This document shows positions 21,540 to 33,460 of a stretch of DNA of 64,000 bases, in pieces (within the stretch, counting starts at the first letter, position 1; every line of letters starts with the position of its first letter). The stretch is from Ascaphus truei. Taxonomy: Eukaryota; Chordata; Amphibia; Anura; Ascaphidae. The notes beneath the pieces are model-generated. The model saw nothing but the letters and a program-made list of their open reading frames with translations. It ran no database searches and had not been told where the DNA came from. Made by a program: the position numbers and the translations under genes. The stretch is taken from NCBI GenBank assembly GCA_036426205.1, contig CM071568.1:213881245-213945244 (forward strand), read 5' to 3'.

Positions 21540-21744
21540 GATAAATGTGCAGCAAAAAGGTGTACAAAAAAGGCGCTCCGTCCTCAATATATCAAGTGAC
21601 AAAATGTGATCTAGAAGGGCAATAATATGACTCACAAGTGAAAAATTAAATAAATGTAATACTCCCTCTGCTTCAACCCTCTTGTGGGGTTGCTTTCACT
21701 TATCCCCAAAGAGTAGAACTTGTATCACACGATCCAGGGGGAGC

Positions 21745-21967
21745 ATAGGGAGAAAAAAACATAAAAAATCTCTAAGTGCAGATGTATAAACAGTGCTGGG
21801 AATGTCTCTATAAAACTTGGCTCCTGCGTTATTCCTACTCACAAGAAGATGATGTTTTTCAGGCAATTGAGATAAATATACTGATAGATGTGTATCACTG
21901 GCTTTCAAACTCCACGGATATACCTCAGCGAGAGGGGGAGAGAGAAACACACATAGTACAGCTCTGA
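21745..21967 (+). repeat. Left arm of inverted repeat flanking the PLE
   Basis: Inverted match to 24077-24300: both arms encode, in opposite directions, the same text (CAGTGCTGGGAATGTCTCTA, GTATCACTGGCTTTCAAACTC). A few substitutions and small indels separate them. Confidence 0.8.
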
Positions 21968-22248
21968 TGAAAAATATGACCCCTTATCAAAAATCAATAA
22001 AATGCACACTTACAGTGTTTCAAAGTTAAAACAGCATTTGCAGCTATAAAAGCTAAATGACACGGCTTGGATGAGGGTATACCCCGTCTCTCACCACACC
22101 GTCCCGGTCTGGAGCTCCGATCTGATCACCCCCCCTGTGTGCAGGCGGCGCTGCTTCGCTTCCGGTCGCGGCACGGATCGTCGGTGTGTATGTGGAGTAC
22201 CCAGGAGTCCTCTTCCCCAGCAGCATCACATTGTGGGTGGTACAGCTC

Positions 22249-22288
22249 TACGCGTTTCACCTGTTCATTGAATCGGCTTCCTCAGGAG
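22249..22288 (-). ncRNA. Hammerhead-ribozyme-like motif at PLE end
   Basis: On the minus strand: CTGAGGA, AGCC...GGT imperfect stem, GAAACGCGTAGAG. The order CTGANGA - helix II - GAAAC - palindromic ACGCGT - A matches type-I hammerheads of PLEs, but there is one extra A between the CTGANGA core and helix II, and the stem is imperfect. It lies about 650 bp downstream of the GIY-YIG stop. Confidence 0.5.
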
Positions 22289-22941
22289 TGTACCTATACC
22301 TGTCTAATGTCTACGATATATACCCTGCATATATCAATCAATTAAGCAATAAAAAGTTCATCTGCATGTGATTAAACAATAAAAGGCCTATGCTGCATCA
22401 TAGAGGAATGGATACATAAGGGTACCCTAAACAGGGAAGATATCTGACACAAACTATGATGTCTATTGAGGTTGTTCATACATCTGTATACATGGAGAAA
22501 TTCTTAACTAACGGTATAACACTATAATAACATATAATAACGACATACATTAATGACAGCTGTTGGCCACAAATATCAGGGGTTTAAACTAGGTGTATGA
22601 TAAACTGATGTTGTTGAGAGAGGGAATGATTCTTCTCAAAGATCATTGCATGGGACTAGTTGCACAAATAGTTAGGTTTTAATACACATATATATATATT
22701 TGATTGACATCCCTTACCACTTTACACAACTCCAGATCGTCTCTAATGGGATAATTCAAAGTCAAAATACAAATATATATATAGAAACATTCCATACATA
22801 CATATTACTCCTAACAACTCATATATAATTATCAGATTTATGTGAGAACATGATACAAAAACAGAATATCTAGATGGATATTGCAATTCAACTCACAATA
22901 AACAGAGGAGACAAGAGAAAGAGAGGTGGGCATTAGTATAT

Positions 22942-23744
22942 TCACAGAAATGGTACAATATCAATTTCCATGTTGAGACCCCTTGGGGATAAAGTCTTCA
23001 TTTTGTGGATCCAAAATGTTTCCCTCTTTCTTAGTTCCACATTTCTATCCCCCTCTCTCCAATGTTGCAGAACGTGTTCAATTGCAATGAAGGTCAAGCC
23101 AGCACTATCTCCCTGATAAAATTTGGCAAAATGATTGGCTACACTGTGTGTTTCCAATTTCCTTTTAATGCTACTTAGATGTTCCAAAATTCGTGTCCGG
23201 ATAGGTCTTTCTGTTTTTCCAATATATTGCATCTTGCAAGGACACTCTAATAGGTATACAACATGGTCAGTTCTGCAAGTCATGCAAGAATCGATAAGGA
23301 ATTTTTCCCCAGTGATATTTGACATAAATTCTGTGTTGCTGGCTGACCTAAATTGGCAAGTTTTACATGTTCGGCATCCATAAAAACCTTATTTGTCTGC
23401 AACCAGCTATTTCCCCCAGATGTTATAGTTCTAAGTGCACTGGGTGCTAACTGTTGTTTTAGGTTGGCTGCTTTTCTAAATATTATATTTGGTTTATCAG
23501 GAATGCTTGTTCCTAGAATGGGGTCGCTCTTCAGGATAACCCAGTGTTTATTAATAATGGTTTTTATCTCTCCTGCCTCCCTACTGTAACTGGTTAAAAA
23601 TGCATAATCAAATCTTCCCTCTCTAGTGTTGGTTTTGATCTTAGGTTTTAGAAGGTCTATTCTATTCATTTTATCCACTTTTTGTATCGCTTTATCTAAC
23701 AAATTCTCATTATAATTTTTATCTACAAATCTTTGTTTCAACAT
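22942..23744 (-). pseudogene. PLE protein C-terminal part with GIY-YIG endonuclease
   Basis: Two overlapping frames. 23744-23280 gives the post-RT region (LLKQRFVDKNYNENLLDKA, NKHWVILKSDPILG, FRKAANLKQQLAPSAL). 23325-22942 gives the GIY-YIG nuclease: CMTCRTDHVVYLLECPCK, QYIGKTERPIRTRILEH, HFAKFYQGD, RETFWIHKMKTLSPRGLN. The catalytic pattern VVYLLEC...YIGKT...R is intact. A frameshift near 23300 separates the parts. PLEs use GIY-YIG to nick the target. The RT palm (YIDD) is missing upstream. Confidence 0.85.
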
Positions 23745-24076
23745 TTGTAACGATTGTAACTTGTATGATTCATCTTCGCTACAATTTCTTCTGAGAATTT
23801 ACTAAGGTCAACAAGGCAAATAAATCAACACATAGAGAAAAAACTACACATAAAAAAAGTGAAGCCACGAGAGACGAGAGAGCCAGTGGTTAGGCTAGTG
23901 GTTAGTGTATGGGAGTGTATTTTTATTGTTGGACTATTTGGATTCCTGGGTCTCATAAACTGTCTCATGCAAAGAAGATGTTTATATATTATGAATAAGG
24001 CAATTGTCTGCTTCTGGCTAGCATCACAAGTGGGTGGTTCCCCCCCCCCCCCTCTTTCCTTTTGCATATTTTTCGT

Positions 24077-24300
24077 CAGAGCTGTACTATGTGTGTTTCT
24101 CTCTCCCCCTCTCGCTGAGGTATATCCCGTGGAGTTTGAAAGCCAGTGATACACATCTATCAGTATATTTATCTCAATTGCCTGAAAAACATAATCTTCT
24201 TGTGAGTAGGAATAACGCAGAAGGCAAGTTTTATAGAGACATTCCCAGCACTGTTTATACATCTGCACTTAGAGATTTTTTATGTTTTTTCTCCCTTTGC
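24077..24300 (-). repeat. Right arm of inverted repeat flanking the PLE
   Basis: Partner of 21745-21967. Confidence 0.8.
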
Positions 24301-24330
24301 TCCCATGGAACGTGTGATACAGGTTAGAGA

Positions 24331-26600
24331 TAAATAACAAAGACTTATAATACAATCTTCTTAAGTCTTCTTCCAAATATACAATCTTCTTCAATTGATA
24401 TCTTCTTTGGGCCTGTTCTTGTGCTGTTTAAACTGCAAAATAATTGTGAGGAGGATATTTATTTAATAATTGAGAATAATTTTCAGTGCATTATAGAACT
24501 TTTATGGAATGCGTTTGCGTGTCTTTCAGTTCTGCACAAGTTGTTTCTATGGAACCTGGTTGAAACCTATATAGTATAAGTGTCATTGAACATCTGTGCA
24601 TGCACAGTACAGTTACTGACAACTGAATGAAATGCATACATTACCTTCATTATCGCTGTTGATGTTCATCAGCCTGCCAAATCTGCAAAACAAGGATTTA
24701 AACAATGACTAAATAATGCAAGTACTTTTTGAGATAATAATATTTTCTGTAGCCGACATCTTCTTTGTGTCTCTTTCCAGGTTCAGATGTAAAATAATTG
24801 TGAGATTGTTATTTAGAGAAGAAATAGAATAGATTAGTTAATTACATTTCATTATCTTACAGTATCGCTAGAATTGTTCCTAGATGAACTTGGCATAGTG
24901 TTAAAAATTCACCTGATACTGCCAAGTTGCCAATTGCAGCTATGCTGCAGGAACTCCTTACTTAAGTGGGATTTTGTCCAAATTGGGCAGAAATGGAACT
25001 GGGTAAGAGGAGAGCTGTCTGTCTGTGTGTGTGTCTCTCTCTCTCTTGGGAGGAATGGGGTATTGGTGTCAAGTCCTACAGTATCAGAAACACCAACCTC
25101 TGCTAATGCGGGCAGCACCTCTATGAATGGGAGCTAAACCAGCTGGTAGGGAGCACCTCTCCTCTCTGGCTACTAGAATATCTCCCAGGTATCTAGATGT
25201 GCTCCTTTTTATGCACAAGGAATTTTGAACTGGCAACCAGGAAGTGGAAGTGGTCTACTATTAAAGGAAACCAAGAGGGAGGGGACTACAAGTATAAGCA
25301 GTGAGACCTACAGTAGAGCTCATAAGTATGCTGTGACAGTGGTGCTACCCGGTAGCACCCAGTAGCTGGTTTAGCTCATATTGCTAGAGATGCTTTTCTA
25401 AATAGTAGAGGTTGTGCCTATTGGGACTTACACCAGTACCCTTTTTCTCACAGGGTTTGTCAATATAGAACTTATGGAAATCCCTTTAAGAAGTGTGGGG
25501 TATGAATCATTTAAATATACTTTGCTTATCTCATTAACATATCTCCCAGGTTTCTAAAATGTAAGACCTAAAATGTCATCAAAAAAAAAAAAGGTGATAC
25601 AGTGCTATATTACCTATATAACTATGATATTTCCACTACTATATAACAGTGCAAGACATTTTTCCTAAAGGATATTTGCCTGTTCTTCCTAGAGTACATG
25701 CCAAAGAACTGTTGTGGCCTGGAACAACACTAAAGAAAGCAAAGTTTTAGGAATTTGTTGTGAAACCACAATGAACTGTAGAAAACCTTCTACCACCTCT
25801 TATTTTGACAGCTATCTACAGATTACATACAATCTACAGATTATGTTACATTATGTGGAACAGATTAAAGTTATATTTTTTAATTGTCACATGATCAAAA
25901 AAATCTATGATCAAAGAAAAGCTATGGTTGTTTATAACTATAACTGTAAGCAGACCCATATAAAATAAAATGGCACAACTCCAAACAAATTTATTTTTTA
26001 TGTTTTCCTCCAAAGCTCTATGTCTGACCTTTAAAAATACCTCATCAGTCTTTGTGCATTCCTTTGGAAAACCTTATCTGGTGAGCAATTTATATTAAAC
26101 TTTCCAAATTGCAAGGAAATTCCTTACTTCTCTGTCCTGAATGTTATGTACACAATGTATTTTTCTGTACAGATAGTGGCATATCTAAAATTAGTGATTT
26201 TAACAGGTACAAATTTTGATATTAAAATGCCAACTTGTTTGCTAAAGGGTTCACGGTCTATAAATGTATTTAGAATTGCTGTATGTTTAGTATTAATGAT
26301 CACCTCAGGTATAAAAAAATAAATAAAATGCTGTACTTTGGTACATGTGAAAAAAATTATTTTGATACTTCACAAATATGCACATTTGCTATTTGTAAAT
26401 TAAGAAGTTATCATATATTTTTGAACTCTTGTGAGATGTGGAGTACTGTTTCTTACTGACTTGCTCCCTAAAAGAATTAAGAGCAAAACAATCAAGTGTG
26501 CTACTCTGAGGTCAGGGACACGCATATACTATTTTTTATTTTAAGGGTTAATGGTATTTTCAGAACAGGCAAGAGGAGCCTGATCATTGATGGGATTATA
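24331..26600. other. No gene or repeat recognised
   Basis: 2.3 kb of AT-rich sequence. Short open frames (24874-25137, 25714-25968) have no recognisable domain. A short inverted pair, AGCTAAACCAGCTGGTAGGG (25131) and AGTAGCTGGTTTAGCT (25360), may mark an old repeat. Confidence 0.5.
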
Positions 26601-26604
26601 CATG

Positions 26605-27440
26605 TGTAACGGTATTTCTGGCCCGGCCTGACCCACCCAATCTCACATTGGCCCCTGTGGTCTAACCGGTCCCCATTACGGTGTGATAGTGTCTGGTGGT
26701 GCACCTGTTGGCTACAGGACTCCTGAGTCTCCCGCATGATGGTGTGTGGGGAGGACCCGTCCAGACAGGCAGCTGAGGTAGTGTGCTGAGTCTCACCTAG
26801 TTCCAGTGCAGCGCCTCCACCTCATCAGGGTCCCTGCGTCCGCAAGGGGATGATCCTGTTGAGGAACTCCTCTGTGGTGCTCCTCTCTGTACATTCACTC
26901 CACACATGTACACGAGAAGGTTTGTGAATGAGAACATCTTTATTGGGTGATGTGGGCTAGCTGCCCCTCGCAGTATATTCTTAGCCACTCATTCTGCTGT
27001 CAGTGCCTCCCTTTAAAAGGTGTATCTCTCCTTAGATAGGGATTCCCTATCCCCGCAGGGATCACTGCCCTGTGCCAGGTCCCTGGACACAGTCTCCTCT
27101 CAGGTTACTATAACATAACTTTCAGTCTCTTAGGCTAGTACTTGAACTTGGGCTCCTGCCAGAACTCCTCCTCTTGGCAGAGCTGAACGTAGGTCTATGC
27201 AGAACTCTGGCAGAACTAACTTTAGGCTCAGTGCTGTGCCTTATGTATACTCTGGAAGCTGACACACCTCTGACATCACTAACCATTGAGTCAGAGCATG
27301 TGACTACTCCCATCCATACACAGGGCACCCCACCAGGGTGTGAGGGCAAACCTCCATAATTACTGCTGGCATGCCCACAACTTACCAGGCCTTACTGCCA
27401 GAAGGAGAGATGACTGTAGCCATTTTACATGTCCGCTACA
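26605..27440 (-). mobile_element. Solo LTR (836 bp)
   Basis: Bounded by 4-bp CATG on both sides (26601-26604 and 27441-27444), with TG...CA ends (plus strand TGTAACGG...CCGCTACA). The minus strand has AATAAA (TTTATT at about 26938) and an AT-rich CTTTTAAAGG box (about 27010). No internal region is attached, as expected after LTR-LTR recombination. The family is not identified. Confidence 0.75.
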
Positions 27441-27472
27441 CATGATTAACATTTGATGAAGAAGGAGAATCC

Positions 27473-27505
27473 CTGATGATGCCAGCTTGATTGGAGAAAC
27501 ATGTA
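27473..27505 (+). ncRNA. Hammerhead-ribozyme-like motif
   Basis: CTGATGA (27473-27479), a short CCA/TGG stem, then GAAACATGTA (27496-27505), where ACATGT is self-complementary as ACGCGT is in other copies. No PLE coding sequence is nearby, and the solo LTR has inserted just upstream, so this is an orphan PLE end. Confidence 0.4.
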
Positions 27506-28719
27506 GGAAGGAGGTCATAGCAGAGCGAATCAGTAAGAGGTCTGACGAGTATTTAGAAAACCACTCAGAGAGGAGACTTGAAATGAAGAGATCCGATCTC
27601 TTCACGTAAGTAAACTTACGTCATCAACAAAATTAACTCTTATATAAATAAAAAATAATAAAATAAAAAAAGGCTTGACTATTCCCGGCAAAGAGCAGAA
27701 GTCTACAAACTAAAGGGGCGGGTCAGAAGGAAAGCTGAGAGCGCACCACAAATTTGAACGCCGGAGTAGCGCAGATTACCAGCCCAAGACATAGCAGTGA
27801 AGCCAAGAGGTTACCCCTCCTCCTGACAAGGATCAATATTATGTGTAGAAAGAGACAAAGGATTGGTGGGACAGCAGATCCTAGAAATAATGTTTGTAAC
27901 TAACCGAATAAGCCAAAAATAAAAAAAAGTTTTTCATTTACACTGTACATGAAACAAGATACACACAGACAAAAAAATCTCCTCTCGCTTTTAGCACCAG
28001 GCACCGGGATAGCGCTTTGTCAAGGAGAAATTATGCGTGATTATAACTTGTTTGTTTGCAGTGTGATTCTATACTTGCTGCTAATTATACAGTACAATTG
28101 GTTTCTTTACATATTACACTATTGTTTTTTATTTTTTCACTTTTCTCTCCCATTTCATGTTGTTTGTTTGTTAAGGTATGTTTGTTTTTTTGTTTTTTTT
28201 ATGTTTGCATGTCCCTGACCACAGAGTAGCATATTTTATATTTTGGCTTTTGTTTGGACTTTGGACACTGCTCTAATTATAGGGTTATGGAATAGAGAGC
28301 AGCACCTATGGGTCATAGTTTTGTGAGTGTAACATTTTAAGCTGTTTTATGTACCAATATACTTTTTTAATCTGCACTTGGATCCTTCTTTTCTTCTCTT
28401 TTTTATGATCTCTGGAGGTTGATACAAGCTCTTTTAAAGCTACACGAAAAGAAGAATTGTGAAGCAATATTTGGTTGAACATCTTTATTTGCTATGTCAC
28501 TTTTTTTGCCCTATTGATACTATGCACTTTGCAATATTTCTTGCACTTATTTCACACATGTGAACACACACTGATTTTGCACATGCCATTGTACTTTAAT
28601 GCAACTTTGCACTTTACAATCACACTTTAATTGTATATTTATTCACTGTAAATAGAGCTCCCCTAATTCCTTTTTCGTTAACTACAGTATATACGTATAT
28701 ACAGTATACTTGTATGTAT
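27506..28719. other. No gene; AT-rich DNA
   Basis: May include the rest of a PLE terminal region to about 27800 (GCCGGAGTAGCGCAG segment). 27950-28700 is T-rich with no coding signal. Confidence 0.5.
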
Positions 28720-29640
28720 GTATGTATATCTTTATATTCATAGTGCCATTAATGTACATAGCACTTCACATCAGTAATACATGTGACATAATAATATAAA
28801 TAACAAATAATACAAAACACATAATGGGAAGAGCTTACAATATAAATGGTAAGTAGGAAGAACATACAGAGACAGTAGGAAGGTGTTCTGGTAAGTAAGT
28901 CTGCAAGGGGCTAAGGTCGATGTATGAGGTGTACAATATCAGCCACGTAGCTACTCATACACTTCGTTAAGGAGGTGGTTTTAAAGATGGGTCTTGAAGG
29001 TGGATAGAGAGGGTGCCAGTCGGATATTGAGGGGAAGGGCATTCTAGAGGTGTGGGGCAGTCAGTGAGAAATGTTAAGGCAGTAGAGGGCTTTAGACACA
29101 AAAGGGGTAGGGAGAAAACATCCTTGAGCAGAACTCAAGAGTCGGGATGATATATAGCAAGCAATTAGGGCTGTGATGTAAGGAGAGGCAGATGTGTGTA
29201 AAGCCTTAAAAGTAAGAAAGAGAATTGAGTGTGTGATGCAGGATTTGATAGGAAGCCAGGAGAGGGATTTCAACAGGGAGACGCTGAGACAGATTAAGGA
29301 TAGATTAAAGTGATTCTGGCAGCAACCTTTAGGATAGATTTTAGGAGAGACATATGAGAGGCTCGAAGGCCAGACAGCAGGATGTTACAATAGTCAAGAT
29401 GGGGGAGAATGAGGGCCTGTGTCAGAGTTTTAGCAATAGAGCAACCGAGGATATGGCATATCTTTGTAATATTGAGGAGGAAAAAATTACAGGTTTTATC
29501 TACATTTTGAATATGAGAGGAGAATGTGAGAGAGGCGTCTAGTGTGATCCGCAGGCAGCATGCTTGTTATACTGGGTGTATGATAGTAGGGCAAGGTTTG
29601 GGAGGAAATATGAGGAGCTCTGTTTTTGAGTAGGCAAAGT
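28720..29640 (-). mobile_element. L2/CR1-type LINE, RT C-terminal fragment
   Basis: The minus strand encodes, with stops, the thumb and C-terminal region of a non-LTR RT: LPHLDYCNILLSGLRAS, then SLSWLPIKSCI, FLTFKALHTSASPYITALI. These match the LDYCN...HWLPI...R...FKAL pattern of L2/CR1-like ORF2. Several stops and frame breaks; the best open piece is 29061-29273. No poly-A tail or 5' end seen. Confidence 0.7.
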
Positions 29641-29689
29641 GCCAACCAGGAGTATATCGCGGAGAGATATTCAGAAATGTTGGTCTGTG

Positions 29690-30227
29690 CTGCAGGTGTG
29701 TCAGAAACGTCCCTGATGGGAGGGAACTCGGGTCCTTCCTGCTCCTATCTGGCAGTTCTTCCTTGCTGCCACCAGGACTGCAGGTCCTGGCTAACTGAGT
29801 ATGCAGACAGCTCCCTACTGATCTTAATCACTTAATCACCTACACCTGTCACATGCCTCTAGTCAGACTTATATAAACCTTCCCATCCTACTCCACCTTG
29901 CTTGTTCATACTGGTGCTTCCTGGATAGACTAGCTCACTGGCATGCTGCATGTTTGTTGTTCCTGTTGCCGGATCCCGGCTTGAATCACGACCATGCCTC
30001 TCGCTGCCTGCCCCAGACTTTTGCCTGTAACCTCGACTACACCTCTAGTTGCCTGCCTCGACCTCTGCCTTTGACCCCGACTACGAATACTGCCACCCAC
30101 CTCTGAATTCTGCCTGTGACCCCGACTATGACATCACCACTCTCTGTCTGTCCTTACATTTCCAGCCACTGGGATCCACTCCATAGTTGCCATAATACAT
30201 GACAGAATAAATAAGCCCAGCCCTACC
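29690..30227 (+). repeat. Probable 5' LTR/leader of a Sushi-like Ty3/Gypsy element
   Basis: Directly upstream of a gag start. Contains a TATATAAA box (29870-29877) and a CT-rich, CCCCGACTA-repeated leader. The LTR edges are uncertain: TGTGTCAGAAACG near 29697 could be the 5' edge, and no second LTR remains. Confidence 0.5.
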
Positions 30228-30735
30228 ATGGATCCTGCTGGATCTGGACCTTTCCTGTCTCAGCAATTAACTGTAGCCATTTCTGAAATTCAGTCTCAAG
30301 TCACTAAACTTCAAGGCCAATTCAACAAATTACAGGATCAGGTGTGTGAATTGCAGGCCAACCCTGTTTTGCACGGCCAAGTCCAAGATATATGGCCGGA
30401 TTGCAGACACGGAATCTGTGCTGCAAAACTTGCGTCATTTTCCACTGAACGCACCCCCCACCCAGCCTGGCTTCTCCAAGCCACCTGCCTCCGACCTCTT
30501 CCAGAGACATTCAGCGGGGACCCATGCCAGTTCCGGGGCTTTTTCAACCAGTGAAAACTCTGTGCATCGATTTCTGATGTTACCTACCCTCTATCCCATG
30601 GACGCTCTAAAGGTTGGGATGATCATCTCTCTTCTCAAAGATGAAGCCCTTGCTTGGGTCAAACACACAGATACCCAGCAAGCTCTCAGAAACCCCCTCC
30701 AAATTACCACAAAATATATGTACAGTATATAAGTA
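30228..30735 (+). pseudogene. gag: Sushi-like Ty3/Gypsy gag, N-terminal part
   Basis: Starts ATGGATCC (MDPAGSGPFLSQQLTVAISE), with a coiled-coil heptad region (QSQVTKLQGQFNKLQDQVCEL), then in shifting frames PETFSGDPCQFRGFFNQ and LKVGMIISLLKDEALAWV, the capsid pattern of Sushi-type Gag. At least two frameshifts (near 30410 and 30560). It is cut at about 30735 by a PLE end. The same capsid piece recurs at 51017-51165. Confidence 0.75.
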
Positions 30736-30896
30736 TCAAAAGGAGTGCTACTGGGCGTGGCTAATTGTATAAAACAAGAAACAAATAAAAGAAAAGTAGT
30801 CCCAGAGGGTCCAAAGGCAGAGCACTGCCGAACAAACAATGGGGGCTGCAACCAGTAGCGAATAAAAAGGTTTATTTGGTGGTCAAGCAGAAGTAC

Positions 30897-30930
30897 ATAC
30901 GCGTTTCGGGACCTGCGTCCCTTTGTCAAA
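30897..30930 (-). ncRNA. Ribozyme-like hairpin plus GAAACGCGT motif at PLE end
   Basis: Minus strand: GACAAAGGGACGCAGGTCCC forms a GGGAC/GTCCC hairpin, followed by GAAACGCGTATG. The CTGANGA half is replaced, so this looks like a degenerate hammerhead. About 930 bp downstream of the GIY-YIG stop. Confidence 0.45.
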
Positions 30931-31859
30931 AAGTAAATTCACGTCTGCACACATACCTGTTACATAGCGAATCCCCCGCCCCCGGCGATGACGTCACAGA
31001 GCCTAAAACTCGCGCGAGTCAGTCAGATGGACCAATCCATTGGCGGACAAAGCCACCAATTGGAGGCCTCGCTGCAGACTCGCCCCCCTGTGAGCCGTGG
31101 GATCGGGAGCCGCCTGCAACTGAGGAGCATGTAAAAAAAATACATAACACAATGTGAAAGGTTAAAAACAAGTATAGCATAAAGCTATTATAGATTAAAA
31201 CACGAATAAAACACCAACAAGACAATGGTGAAACTGTCTGATATACATAGGATTATAGCATAGAATGGACCCAACATACATAATGCAATCTACCAAAGAA
31301 ATAAATGGACAGAGCAACATGGCCAACATTAGTAGAATTTACATATCCTGGGAATAAATTGTGCCAGGGCTGTATGAAGAACTATATAAGTATATATGAT
31401 TATTGTCATCATTATATCATATAGATTGTGAACATATAAGAATGTAGTTGACAATAAATTCTATATAAGGTCATCTAACCAACTATCAGGATATCCGTAC
31501 TCTTTTTCGGGTGTATGGAACAATATAACATCCAATCCAGGGCCAATGAGCTCTTGCAGCATATAAATAAATGTGTAGAGCAAAATATATTCTATCTACA
31601 CATATATAACGTATCAATTATGTTAATGCTGTGTATGAATATGCATACAGGAAAAGACCTTTGTGGTTGATTTTGATCAATAAGGTAAGTAAACACGTAA
31701 TCGCTCTCATGGCATATAATTCATCATAGAAGGTGTATTACTCAGTCAATATGCCATGTACAGTAATCAAACATAAATCCCACTCAAGTCCGATGTATCA
31801 ACAATGTTAAACAATACATATAGTGCGATGGGTAGGTACATTTGGGAAATCTTCACTCA

Positions 31860-32075
31860 TTATATCAGAAAATGTTTGAGTTCCCAGTCTAGATTCATGC
31901 CCCTGGGTGCCATTGTCTCAAGGGCATAAATCCAGTACATCTCTCTTTGGTTCAAGAGAGACTCCCTATCTCCTCCTCTGGCATGGAGACATATGTGTTC
32001 AATCGCATTAAACGTAAAGTTCTGTATAGAGCCATGCTGACATTGTAAAAAGTGACGTGCCACTGATGCACCCAC
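31860..32075 (-). pseudogene. PLE GIY-YIG domain, C-terminal end
   Basis: 71 residues: SVARHFLQCQHGS, FTFNAIEHI, GGDRESLLNQREMYWIYALE, APRGMNLDWELKHFL. This is the conserved tail of PLE endonucleases and matches the tails at 22942 and 61000. The catalytic GIY-YIG part is lost. Confidence 0.8.
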
Positions 32076-32177
32076 CCATCAAGGATAGAGCTGTGCTGCA
32101 GAGGGAGGTCTCATAATCATTGATTATGGTATGTACTTTTTGGCTTTGCTGGGGGCTTATGCAGGACCTTTATGGTA

Positions 32178-32410
32178 TACAGTGGTGACATCCTTTATTC
32201 TAACTCCGCGAATTTCAGATTATCCCGGTTATGTGCGGTTTTGTGTCTTTTTCGGCCGGAGTGAATTGCGTTATTTTCGCGTCCGTGATTTAAGCATTTT
32301 ATTCTCGCTGTCTGCAATACTGCAATGCCGTGTAAAAATTCATGGGGGCGTTTGCGAGCTGTTGTTAGAAACCATACACTGTATAATTGCATATTCTTAC
32401 CTGCCCTGTT
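32178..32410. mobile_element. Diverged relative of the 399-bp Tc1/mariner-type MITE
   Basis: Aligns to the reverse complement of 9129-9527: TACA(G)TGGTGACA...CTTTATTC end, TGAATTGCGTTATTTTC, and AAGCATTTTATTC then CGCTGTCTGCAATACTGCA. The other end is unclear (TACACTGTATA near 32390). Confidence 0.6.
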
Positions 32411-32519
32411 AGAGGGTATAGAGCTACAGTAGCCTAGAATTTATTTGGGATACATACTCCTTTTTGGTCTATCCTTCTACCCTTCCTCCACCTTATTTTT
32501 AATTCGCCGCTAACATAGG

Positions 32520-33460
32520 ATTTGGGTTCCAGGTTTCTGCTCATTCTGACATAGCCGCGCTGGTTTGAAACGGCTTTCTCTGCCATTACGGTCAATGATA
32601 GGACCTTCCTCGACGGCGTTACCCTTTCCTGTCGCCATTACTGGTCGGACCCAGTTGGGGTCAAGTGAGGGGGTTCCTAACATCTATGGGCAAGGTGCCC
32701 TAGAACCGAGGCCCTAGTTCCCACGGCAATTGCGCTATTACCCTGACTCCGTTCTGTTGCCACGAGAGGGTCGCTATTTGCCATGCAATCCTGCCGGAAC
32801 TAGGACTACATGGTGACCGAATCTGAGCCCTCTAGGTTGAACAGAACCGGAGTTATGGGTTCCAGGTTTCTGCTCATTCTGACTTAGCCGTTTCAAAGCA
32901 GCGCGGCTTTCTCCGCCATTAAGGTCAATGATAGGACCCTCCTCGCTGGCGTGACCCTTTCTCGCCGCCATTATTGGTCGAACCCTGTTGGGGTCAAGTG
33001 AGGGGGTTCCTAACATCTAGGGGCAAAATGAATTTTATTTCTAGGTGCACTAGAACAGAAGTTCCCACGCCAATTGCCCTAGTTCCCACGCCAATTGCGC
33101 GATCATTGCTCTTTTTTGACAATGTTGCCGATCTTGCGGCTTTGCCGTCTGGCAGTAAAAAAACAGTGCAGTAAGTCTCGTCATTTGTTACACTGTCAAA
33201 AGAGCAAATGGAAACAATGTAAGACAAATCAACATGTTCTTTTATTGGTGGAGGCAGTACAAAAATATTTATTTACAAATACTGTACAATGTTGAAACAT
33301 TTTAAGTGCACAGCAATTCAAAACATCAACAGGTGTATGGTTTACTGCTACAGTACATGTGTGAAAACATTTGTCAGTCAGTATGGTTTACAGTCACATG
33401 TTTTAAATACAATACATTCTTTAATATCTTTAAGATATAAATATATAAATATAATTTAAA
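32520..33460. repeat. Flanking repeat unit S, outer copies (left)
   Basis: A non-coding unit with GGTTCCAGGTTTCTGCTCATT, ATTGGTCGGACCC-like and GGGGTCAAGTGAGGGGGTTCC text. One full copy (about 32823-33340) and a partial one (32530-32690) lie here, and a further copy at 33660-34248 receives the transposon. Spacing between full copies is about 916 bp. Short open frames in it are not genes. Confidence 0.65.

Larger units (their letters stand above)
21540..24330 (-). mobile_element. Penelope-like element, 3' half with inverted flanks
   Basis: Contains the C-terminal part of a PLE protein (22942-23744, minus strand), a downstream GC-rich terminal region (22060-22290) with a ribozyme-like motif, and two inverted arms of about 220 bp (21745-21967 and 24077-24300) that enclose it. 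The N-terminal and RT catalytic regions are absent. Confidence 0.75.
30736..32110 (-). mobile_element. Penelope-like element, 3' remnant
   Basis: GIY-YIG C-terminal coding (31860-32075, minus), a 0.9-kb AT-rich 3' region, then a terminal part with a ribozyme-like motif (30897-30930). It is inserted into, or truncates, the Sushi-like gag. Confidence 0.7.

Noticed and set aside
24874..25137. 87-residue frame as a possible host exon
   Set aside because: No splice sites, no domain and low-complexity Ser/Val segments.
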